A stretch of DNA of 64,000 nt. Source: Candidatus Obscuribacter sp. (lineage in GTDB: Bacteria; Cyanobacteriota; Vampirovibrionia; Obscuribacterales; Obscuribacteraceae). The notes below the pieces were generated by a model. That model saw only the letters and a program-made list of their open reading frames with translations. It ran no database searches and was not told where the DNA came from. A program made the translations under genes and the position numbers. The stretch is taken from contig JADJQZ010000001.1 in NCBI GenBank assembly GCA_016712465.1, positions 372,001-436,000 on the forward strand, written 5' to 3'. Below, piece by piece: positions 53,722 through 60,927 of the stretch; position 1 is the first letter of the stretch, and every line of letters begins with the position of its first letter.

Positions 53722-55568
53722 TTGCCCGCTTCCTTGCCATCTCCTGAACAAGCCCCGCCGGGCGCTGTCGCCTCCAGTCAGAAGGGCGCAGTTGGGAACT
53801 GGCGCAAAATCTTGCCCCTACTGGTGATTGCCGCATTTTTCGCTCTTTCCGTGGCGGTGATCTCTCCTGCCGGTGATTTCCCACTCAATGATGATTGGTC
53901 TTATGGTGAGGCGGTGCGAACCTTCTTGCAAACCGGCAAGTTTGTCATGCCCACTGTCTGTGCCGCAGGCTTCTTGCACATTCTCTGGGGGTCGCTCTTC
54001 TGTCAGTTGGCAGGCTTCTCTTATGAGAGCCTGCGCTGGTCATCGCTGGTAGCGTCGCTCTTGGGCGCCTGGGCCTTTTACCTGACCTTGCGTTCTTGCC
54101 GCTTGCGTATCCGAGAAGCGCTTTTCCTGTCGCTTTTGTACGCCGGTAATCCGATTATGATAAATCTCGCCTTCGGCTTCATGAGCGACAGCACGGCACT
54201 GGCCCTCCTCTGTGCTTACTTTCTCTTGCTGGTTCTTTCTATCAGGAAGGGTTCCAGAATATTGGTGCTTGCCTCCATGTTGACTCTGTTGGCAGCTATT
54301 TCCATTCGGCAGTCGGCGGTGATTTTTGCGCTATGTGCGCCGGCCCTCTTTCTGGTTAACTGGAAGCCAGGGCAGAAGGAGGCTTCTGCCACTGCCGTCG
54401 AGAAACCGGCCGTGTTGGCCCGTAGCGCTCTAATCTTGTCCCTGCTGTTTCTGGTGCTGCCGCTCCTGTCTGCCTCTGCGGTTGATAACTGGCTCATGGG
54501 CAGGGAAGCGGCCGGGCAGTCTATCGCCAATCACTATGGTCTGGCCCGAACCGCCCATCGCCAGTTCTTGCAATCTCTCTGGCAGGAGCCGGGGCAGTCC
54601 TGGCCTCTCTTTCTGGCTGCCTGCGGCGACGTGCTTTCATATCTGGGTATTTTCTCTTTGCCGGTTCTCTTTGCCTGGTCTGCACTACCTGTGGTGCTAG
54701 GGAAGAAGCGATGCCAATGGTCCGGCGGGTCCGGCATTCTTCTTCTCGCTTCCTTTCTCACTACGGCCTCAGCCGCTCTCATTACTGTTTTTCAAAGACA
54801 CCGGCTGATGCCCTTTTGCGAAAATGTCTGGCGTGTCACTTCGGTGGGGGCCCAGGGCATTATGGGTATCGCCATTGCCGGTTTGCGGCGCGGGCACAAA
54901 AACTTTCTTACTGCCCTCTCTTATCTCTGCGCCTGGCATTTACTGGCTTGTTTTCTGGCACTTGCCTGGTTGACCCTGAGACGGCTGCGGCTGGGGCGGC
55001 TTCCTATATCAGGTCGAGCCGCAGCGGCGGCGGACAGGCAGCCTTGAGGCTGGTAATCCTCCTTTCTTTTCTGGCGGCTCTGGGTTTTCTGTCTGTGGAG
55101 ACACTGGTGCGCTGCACCGACAGGTATTACTTGATCGGTCTGGTGCCGGCGCTTATGGTGTCGGGCTACGCCCTTTCTCTGGTGAAAGTGAGATTGAACC
55201 AGCCTTTGCCCTGGCTGGCACTTTTGCTCTATCTCACCTATTCACTATTTGCCGGGCAAGATTACATGGCTTCCAATCGCGCTCGCTGGCTTTGTCTGAA
55301 CCGGCTGGAAGCGAGCGGTATCAGCTTCAAAGAAATAGACGGCGGCGCCGAATATAACATCGTGCGCGGGCTGGATATTTATGCCAGCCACTATCGGGGC
55401 GCCCCGCCGCGGGACACCTGGCGCTGGTGGCCTATTCGGGGCGAGAAGTACATCGTTAGCTTTTCCACAATTCCCGATTATGATTTGCTCTTCAGTCAGT
55501 CCTATTTCTCTCTTATGACCATGTCTGAACATAAGGTGTTTGCTCTCAAGCAGGTGGAGAAGCCCTGA
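53722..55568 (+). CDS. GT-C type membrane glycosyltransferase-like protein (frameshifted)
   Basis: Some 610 residues with about ten membrane helices. After a polar N-terminus and the first helix comes GDFPLNDDWSYGEAV (about 52-66), the Asp-containing luminal loop of GT-C/ArnT-like sugar transferases, which use lipid-linked donors. The frame from the TTG at 53722 (behind AGGAAAG) stops at 55047, but the following sequence continues in another frame (LVILLSFLAALGFLSVETLV ... to 55568). The shift lies between about 54990 and 55044, in a GCGGCGGCGG stretch, which fits an indel or sequence error. Acceptor is unknown. Confidence 0.72.
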
Positions 55569-55622
55569 TATCGATGGTCCGGATTTTCCCGGCTAGCTTT
55601 TGGCAAAGGAGAGGAGCCGGTT

Positions 55623-56300
55623 GTGAATCTCGCTCAAGCTTACAAGATCATGCAGGAACTGGTGCCGATTCTGGCCCTGACCAGAGTGGAAGAGTCGACT
55701 GCTCTGGCCTCTTGTTTCTTGCCGCTCAACGGCAGCGAGCGACTTCAGGCTTTGAAGGCTGTTCTGGAGCCGGTGCGGCAGGCAATTCTGCTGGCTGCTG
55801 CGGATTGCCCCGGTCTGGATACGAGTCGACGGGTGAAAGCGCTTGCTGCCATCAATGCCATCAGTCGCTACCGACCTCTCAACAGCCAGCTAGAGCCCCT
55901 TGTGCAAGCCCTTGAACAGGCTTCGGCCTCCTATCGGTTGGTTCCTCCCTTTGGGGAAGAGCCGGTCATGGAGGACTTTCTCAGGCGCTTCCCTTTAAGC
56001 AGCTATAAATTTGTCGATTTCGATTCTCTACCGGACAGCCTGGTAGTTTACGAAGAGGCGCATGGAGACGCCATCAGGGTTCTTGCAGATAGAGCCGCAC
56101 AATATGATCTGCTCGAATCTACGGTTTACTTCACCTGGGGAGAGCCTGAGCCGGCCATCGAACTCAAGCTGCAAGCACTGCTGGCTTTTGGTCATGAAAG
56201 TTTCTGGGGTGGCGACATGCTCGTGATAGGTCCGCAAGCTGACTGGGTTTACGAGGTCTTCCATGAGGGAGAACTGGGCTTTGCGCTGGCGCCGTTTTGA
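55623..56300 (+). CDS. Unknown soluble protein, 225 residues
   Basis: The first 115 residues are helical, the rest mixed alpha/beta, ending in FWGGDMLVIGPQADWVYEV, a pattern seen in some cytoplasmic immunity-like or SMI1-like folds but not diagnostic. No signal peptide. The start is GTG behind AGGAGAGG. It lies 54 bases after the GT-C gene and may be co-transcribed with it. A terminator follows. Confidence 0.6.
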   Translation: MNLAQAYKIMQELVPILALTRVEESTALASCFLPLNGSERLQALKAVLEPVRQAILLAAADCPGLDTSRRVKALAAINAISRYRPLNSQLEPLVQALEQASASYRLVPPFGEEPVMEDFLRRFPLSSYKFVDFDSLPDSLVVYEEAHGDAIRVLADRAAQYDLLESTVYFTWGEPEPAIELKLQALLAFGHESFWGGDMLVIGPQADWVYEVFHEGELGFALAPF

Positions 56301-56317
56301 AATTAATGGAAAAAGAA

Positions 56318-56362
56318 CCCCTTGCTTCATGCTCTCGGGAACATGGAACAAGGGGACTTTTG
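56318..56362. terminator. Bidirectional terminator
   Basis: CCCCTTGCTTCATG pairs almost perfectly with CATGGAACAAGGGG. An A-rich tract on the left and CTTTTG on the right suit both strands of this convergent pair. Confidence 0.7.
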
Positions 56363-56429
56363 CTTTGCCAGTCTGATTAACTACCGCTGCACCTGGAGAG
56401 ATGCCTGTCAGCCGTGAACCGTCGTGCTT

Positions 56430-57116
56430 CTATTTGTTGCGCAGCCAGTCCAGACCTTTGCCGACGAGGACACCGGCCGCACCGGCCTTGGCGCCTTCCT
56501 TGCCGTCGATGGCGGCACCGACTGCCGCACCCACTACACCTTTGACTACGGTGTCGGTGACCTGATCGCGGTTATTGGGTCCGCCTACCTGGTCTACCAT
56601 TTTGCCTGCCACGGCACCGGCTCCGCCAGCCAGAGCACCTTTCTTACCATGGATGGCGGCACCAACTGCCGCACCCACTACACCGTCTACAACCGTATCG
56701 GTGACGGCGTCGCGGCGTTGACCGTGCTGATCTCTGGGATCGACTGGTCTGTAGATGGGCTGACCGCGACGGTCTACTTGTCTGTCGTCATGTTGTTGGG
56801 GGACACGTCCCATTCTCTGGTCGTATTCACGGGTGGCCACCACCAGTTGATCGCCGTTTCTATTTCTGGTGTCGATTACCACCAGTCCGTCATTGTCGAT
56901 GTAAAGGTCGGCGCCGACGCCTTTTCTATCATTGCGACGAGCTTCATTGATGACTTTATTGAAAGCGCCGGGAGACATATTGTAGGAGTCTTGTCTCAGG
57001 AAATTAGCAACTTGCTCAGGTTGTCTGTTGTCGAGCAGTTCAGCCAGGGCTCTGCCTTCAGCGGCGAGAGGATCTTGTTGGGGTTGAAAACACTTCTGGT
57101 TTCTTTCGCATGACAT
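56430..57116 (-). CDS. Gly-zipper protein with duplicated module
   Basis: The 228-residue protein has a soluble N-terminal half (about 1-140; Arg/Asp/Gln-rich) and two copies of a 42-residue Gly-zipper module: DAVTDTVVDGVVGAAVGAAI (about 145-164) and DQVTDTVVKGVVGAAVGAAI (about 187-206), each followed by HGKKGA/DGKEGA and an Ala/Gly helix. Gly zippers pack in membranes and are common in outer-membrane lipoproteins and in toxin or effector proteins. No signal peptide is seen. The ATG follows AGGAG at nine bases. Promoter area has TGTCACAAA boxes. Confidence 0.7.
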   Translation of the reverse strand: MSCERNQKCFQPQQDPLAAEGRALAELLDNRQPEQVANFLRQDSYNMSPGAFNKVINEARRNDRKGVGADLYIDNDGLVVIDTRNRNGDQLVVATREYDQRMGRVPQQHDDRQVDRRGQPIYRPVDPRDQHGQRRDAVTDTVVDGVVGAAVGAAIHGKKGALAGGAGAVAGKMVDQVGGPNNRDQVTDTVVKGVVGAAVGAAIDGKEGAKAGAAGVLVGKGLDWLRNK

Positions 57117-57509
57117 AGCAAAGCACTCCTGAACATGGTTTGGGAGGGGGATATATTTCAGACTGCACTCGGGGGGAGGTGTGTATTAGCAAACCATAAC
57201 TATCGAGTGGTTGCAATGAGGGAAACTACGTAGTTGCTGTTTTTAACGTTTATGGCACTTTTGTGACTTGGCGTAAACTGCGATAAACACTGGGTTTTGC
57301 TCCTGCAATCGGACAGCGACGTGGAAGAAATCTTTTCTTCAGCGCCAGGGACTTGCAACCAAAAGTGGTATCAAACTATGCCACGAGAATGTCACAAACC
57401 TGCGAAAAGCGGCACTGCAGGCTGTGTCACAAAAGTGTCACAAACTGCCTGCAATTTGAGGAAATGACATTCTCAATTATTGGTCTTGTCGTCGACCCGC
57501 GAGTCTCTC
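57117..57509. other. Intergenic region with repeated boxes
   Basis: 393 bases. Four TGTCACAAA-type boxes lie at 57259-57267 (inverted), 57390-57398, 57425-57433 and 57436-57444. No gene. Confidence 0.45.
57390..57444. promoter_or_regulatory. Three direct TGTCACAAA boxes, candidate operator
   Basis: Copies start at 57390, 57425 and 57436; the last two are 11 bp apart (one helix turn). An inverted copy lies at 57259-57267. They lie upstream of the Gly-zipper gene (minus strand). Confidence 0.4.
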
Positions 57510-58502
57510 TTATTTGAAGAAGATATCGCAGGGCATGGAATAGAGTGCGCGCAGGGAAGCCAGGTCATTCTGACTGGGGGCGGCGGCTCCGACGGCGGTC
57601 GGATTTTGGCTTGATTCATACATTAGATCTTGTGGAGAACTGGAGCGGGCCAGTCCCATCACATGTCCTATTTGCACAGCCGCTCTTTGCTTAATCAGTC
57701 TGAAAGCTTCCGCTTCCGGTAACGCGGCGGCCTGTTCCAGGGAGATCTGTACTATACAAGGTTGTCCTTTTTCCGGCGGACAGACTGTGATGCCGCCGAA
57801 TCCTTCCTGGGTTCTCTGGCAGTAGAGCACGATTACGTCGGCATTGTTGGGGCTGCCCACCAGTGCGAAATTGACCAGCTTGGCTTTGATTGCCCAGTCC
57901 CAGACCTGGATGCCGTCTGCTATAGCCCTCTTGAAAGAGGGTTTGTAGCCGGCCTGGGGATGCAAACCGCCGGTACGCACGTGATTTACCACTTGAGTAA
58001 CTTCCGTGGCGGCAAGATCGCGACCACTGAGATTGGGATTCACCCCTTGCCCGTCGGTAATGTACATCTTCAGGGGCATTGATTGCGGAGCCCAGCGCTG
58101 GCTCTTACCGGCCCTTGTGCAGGAATAGGGGCGCAGGGTTGGCTGTAACTTTTGCAAGCTCAGCATGGCGTTTACGTTGTAGGGCGAGTTGGCTTCGGTG
58201 CCCACGATTACCCTGGTGAGGGCAAGCTCGGCAGTGGGCTTATCTCCAATACCCTGGGCACAGATTCCCAGATAATACTGGAGAGACATTTCCCTGGGAC
58301 CGGCCTGGGCCATGGCTTTAATTGACGGATAAGCTTGTTTGAACTTACCGGTCTGAATAAGTTTAAGGGTCTGCGCCGCATTGCCCTGCGCTTCCGCTCC
58401 GGTAGTCTGGCTGAGAGCAAGACCCGATGCCAGTATAAGGACAGAGGCCAGGGAGGCAATCGAGGCTACTGAGGTTCGGGGGGAGCGCAGTTCTCTTGTC
58501 AA
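57510..58502 (-). CDS. Secreted pseudo-matrixin with N-terminal helical repeats
   Basis: The 330-residue protein has a signal-like segment (about 15-38), a TPR-like helical region (about 40-130) and a C-terminal domain that follows the matrixin/metzincin plan. The zinc motif HExGHxxGxxH is degraded: V276, Q277 and R286 stand in place of His, Glu and His, and only H280 remains (VQIGHVMGLARSS). The Met-turn (DLMY) and the following PSQNDLASLRALY helix are kept. It is therefore likely catalytically dead and may bind peptides. The start is TTG at 58502, with a weak ribosome site. Confidence 0.7.
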   Translation of the reverse strand: MTRELRSPRTSVASIASLASVLILASGLALSQTTGAEAQGNAAQTLKLIQTGKFKQAYPSIKAMAQAGPREMSLQYYLGICAQGIGDKPTAELALTRVIVGTEANSPYNVNAMLSLQKLQPTLRPYSCTRAGKSQRWAPQSMPLKMYITDGQGVNPNLSGRDLAATEVTQVVNHVRTGGLHPQAGYKPSFKRAIADGIQVWDWAIKAKLVNFALVGSPNNADVIVLYCQRTQEGFGGITVCPPEKGQPCIVQISLEQAAALPEAEAFRLIKQRAAVQIGHVMGLARSSSPQDLMYESSQNPTAVGAAAPSQNDLASLRALYSMPCDIFFK

Positions 58503-58687
58503 TTTGAAGGGACCTGATTTTCAAGCGGTTATGGGAAGCAGAGATTTATATATAAAGTTTAGCAGTTCCCGCCGGCGGGTGCTTTTGCCAGAGGCATTGC
58601 GGTATAAGGCTTTTGGGGAGTTTGCCTGTTTTCCTGTCCGGGGTGATTACTACGCTAATAAGGATGTAAAATCAGGGGAAGCGTACC

Positions 58688-59413
58688 ATGTACTGGTTCG
58701 AGTACCGGTCTGTCGGCACAATGAGGATTTTAATGGCTGCTTCACAAGTCTTAGTGGCTGAGGATAACGAAGTCAATAGAGCGGTTCTGGTTAAGCAACT
58801 GGAAGGTCTTGGTTGCAGTGCCGTAGCGGTAGAAAGCGGCGAAGCAGCGGTGGAAGCCGCCACGAAGGACAACTTCGTGGTTATCATGATGAATTTTCAG
58901 ATGGGTGCCCTCAGTGGCGTGGAAGCCACCAGACAGATCCGGCAATCGGAAAAAGGAAAGCAGTGCCGCAGCATCATTATCGGTGTGACGGCTAAGTCTA
59001 TCCCGCAGGAGCGGGAGAAAGGCTTCGATGCCGGTATGGACGAGATTCTGGTAAGACCATACAGCCTCCTGGATCTCAAGGATGTACTTTCCCGCTGGTT
59101 GGAGCTGAAGGACCTGGAAGGGTCAACTCAGACTTTTGATGATCTGAAGGCTGTTAAAGATCCGCAACTCAACCAGGCTTTTCGCAAATCTATTTCGGGG
59201 CTCATGAACAGGCTCTTTTTAGCTGTGCACAATCAAGATAACGGCGAGATCAAATCGGCCACCCACGAGATGAAAGGGCTCTGCCTCTCCTGCGGCTACG
59301 ACGAATTGGCCGGCTGGTGCAGTCAGTTGGAAAAAGCTCTGATGGTCTCGGATTGGGTGCAGGTGCAAGCTACTTTTAACGCCATGGTAGATCAATACAA
59401 AGATCTACTTTAA
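58688..59413 (+). CDS. Degenerate receiver (REC) - HPt protein
   Basis: The 241-residue cytoplasmic protein has a response-regulator receiver fold (about 19-140) with acid residues E25/D26 and T101, but the phospho-acceptor Asp is Asn (N69 in MMNFQMG) and the conserved Lys is Arg (R123). A C-terminal HPt domain (about 155-241) keeps the phosphorylatable His (H193 in ATHEMKGL). The receiver therefore cannot be phosphorylated in the usual way, while the HPt can. It may act as a phosphate sink or phosphotransfer adaptor. The ATG follows AGGGGAA at seven bases. It is divergent from the pseudo-matrixin. Confidence 0.8.
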   Translation: MYWFEYRSVGTMRILMAASQVLVAEDNEVNRAVLVKQLEGLGCSAVAVESGEAAVEAATKDNFVVIMMNFQMGALSGVEATRQIRQSEKGKQCRSIIIGVTAKSIPQEREKGFDAGMDEILVRPYSLLDLKDVLSRWLELKDLEGSTQTFDDLKAVKDPQLNQAFRKSISGLMNRLFLAVHNQDNGEIKSATHEMKGLCLSCGYDELAGWCSQLEKALMVSDWVQVQATFNAMVDQYKDLL

Positions 59414-59458
59414 GGCGAAGGTCTTGAGCGTTTTGCACCCGCCCCCTTCCTGTGCTAG

Positions 59459-59998
59459 TTAGCCTGGAGTTTCAACGGCTTCCTTTATAGTGAGCTTGCG
59501 CCCGGCATTGCCCTCGTCTTTCAGTCTGGGGGCTCTGATTTTTAAGATGCCGTTTCTCAAGCTGGCAGTGGCCCCGTTGCTATCTACTGCCGTGGGCAGA
59601 GTCAGGTATTCCTCAAAATTTATGGTGCCGGCCTCGCCCTTGCTTTTACTTCCGTCCTGGCTTCGTTTCCCTTTCAGATGGAGAGTCTTATTGGTGATAG
59701 TCAAGTCCATGTCCCTGGCCTCCACTCCCGGAACTTCACAGGTGATGAGCAAATCGTTGCCCTCCTGCGCCAGTTTTATACCGGGTTGAAATTGCCACTT
59801 CTCCCCATGCCGGAGTAAGCTCTCGCCCGCAGTCGGCAGGGCCGTGAAGTGGCGGAAAAAATTCCACGGATTGGTCGGGTCGGCAAAGGTGGGAAAGACC
59901 AGTCCGTCATCTGCCAGTGCCGGCGGTGGCACCGGGCTGAATATGCAATTGCTGGTGCTGACGGTGAGAGCCAGCATGAGCAGTGGTTTTAAGTTCAT
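59459..59998 (-). CDS. Exported small heat-shock protein (Hsp20/alpha-crystallin)
   Basis: The 179-residue protein has an N-terminal signal-like segment (about 1-29; LMLALTVSTSNCIF) and a C-terminal alpha-crystallin domain (about 68-175): KLAQEGNDLLITCEVPGVEA (start), LHLKGKRSQDG and the closing GILKIRAPRLKDE. Hsp20 chaperones are usually cytoplasmic; export to the periplasm or lipid anchoring (a Cys lies at about residue 18) is unusual. The ATG follows AAGGAG. It is convergent with the REC-HPt gene. Confidence 0.78.
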   Translation of the reverse strand: MNLKPLLMLALTVSTSNCIFSPVPPPALADDGLVFPTFADPTNPWNFFRHFTALPTAGESLLRHGEKWQFQPGIKLAQEGNDLLITCEVPGVEARDMDLTITNKTLHLKGKRSQDGSKSKGEAGTINFEEYLTLPTAVDSNGATASLRNGILKIRAPRLKDEGNAGRKLTIKEAVETPG

Positions 59999-60210
59999 AC
60001 TAAATCTCCTTTCTGTCTATGTTTGGTAGATTCCAATTGAAAGAGCCATATTAGTAATCGCAAAAAAGTTTGCTCTTCTCGAAAAGATTCCTTCTTTTTT
60101 TAAACTTTTCCCTGGGCGGCAATTAGAACCAGTGGTGAAGAGCCACTATTGAAGCCTCTTTGCCCTGTGGCAGCGGGCGAGAAAAACTTTCCAAAAAACC
60201 TTAAAAATGC

Positions 60211-60239
60211 TTGCCTGAATTTTGAATTTGCTATATAAA
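60211..60239 (+). promoter_or_regulatory. Sigma-70 type promoter
   Basis: TTGCCT (60211-60216), a 17-base spacer and TATAAA (60234-60239). Transcription should begin near 60246. Confidence 0.5.
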
Positions 60240-60245
60240 AAATAT

Positions 60246-60386
60246 TGGCAGCATTTCGATCTGCCCGGAAAATTAACTGAAAGAACTACAAAATCATCAT
60301 TCTTTGAAACCATTGAAGGAGGTTGATTTCGAGATTTTTCAAGAGCGATTAAATTGAATACCTGTTTGGTAGGTATTCCTTTTTTA
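60246..60386 (+). ncRNA. Candidate small RNA or attenuated leader (about 140 nt)
   Basis: A promoter is followed after about 140 nt by a clean Rho-independent terminator, with no credible open frame in between. It ends 44 bases upstream of the LRV-repeat gene, so it may be an attenuator for that gene or an independent RNA. Inference only. Confidence 0.35.
60356..60386 (+). terminator. Rho-independent terminator in a leader
   Basis: A perfect 8-bp stem GAATACCT / AGGTATTC with a 7-base loop, followed by CTTTTTTA. Confidence 0.7.
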
Positions 60387-60429
60387 TAGTCACAGAAAAT
60401 CATCCCACTAGAGGCGGAGGTGATTACCT

Positions 60430-60927
60430 ATGTCCAATTTTACTTTGCATAAGTCAAATAAGTTCGATGATTATTTACAGGCCTGCGACCCTGATTGTGA
60501 GCCGGCTCTCTTGCGCCGGTTTGCAGAGAGTCCCAGCCAGCGTGTGCGCCTGCGGGTGGCTGAAAACCAGTCCACTCCAGCCGACCTGCTGGAGAAGTTG
60601 TCGCAAGACCCGGACCCTGATGTGAGACTGGCTGTAGGCGCCAATCCACGTGCACCTGTAGATATCACCTATGCTCTGGCCTTCGACGCCGATCCTACCG
60701 TCAGGTATGGTCTGGCCGAAGATGCTTCCTTGCCTCCGGGTGTGCTTCGTATCCTCTGTCGGGATCAAAATCCCTATGTGGCATGTCGAGCGATGCGCAC
60801 CATTGAGGCTCTGAATGGGCGGCCGGGCTTGTGCAAAGAGCCGGTCGGGGGCAATGTGCTTGAATTTGATCGGGAGCACAGACGAGACTATTGTCGCGGC
60901 GCTACCGCCGGGTACATTTGCTCGTAG
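60430..60927 (+). CDS. Leucine-rich repeat variant (LRV/HEAT-like) protein
   Basis: The 165-residue protein has three or four 24-residue helical repeats of the LRV type: LLRRFAESPSQRVRLRVAEN, LLEKLSQDPDPDVRLAVGAN and ALAFDADPTVRYGLAED, then LRILCRDQNPYV. The pattern (D-P-xx-V-R) is diagnostic. The last 40 residues are polar with two Cys. The ATG follows a full-length Shine-Dalgarno (GGAGGTGAT). Its 3' end overlaps the convergent lytic transglycosylase gene by 40 bases. Such repeats bind proteins or nucleic acids. Confidence 0.75.
   Translation: MSNFTLHKSNKFDDYLQACDPDCEPALLRRFAESPSQRVRLRVAENQSTPADLLEKLSQDPDPDVRLAVGANPRAPVDITYALAFDADPTVRYGLAEDASLPPGVLRILCRDQNPYVACRAMRTIEALNGRPGLCKEPVGGNVLEFDREHRRDYCRGATAGYICS

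Larger units (their letters stand above)
59999..60429. other. Leader region with promoter and terminator
   Basis: It contains a promoter (60211-60239) and a terminator (60356-60386) with no clear gene between them; see the small RNA entry. Confidence 0.45.

Noticed and set aside
60146..60403. 85-residue minus-strand open frame in the A+T-rich leader
   Set aside because: No ribosome site; it overlaps a clear plus-strand promoter and terminator.
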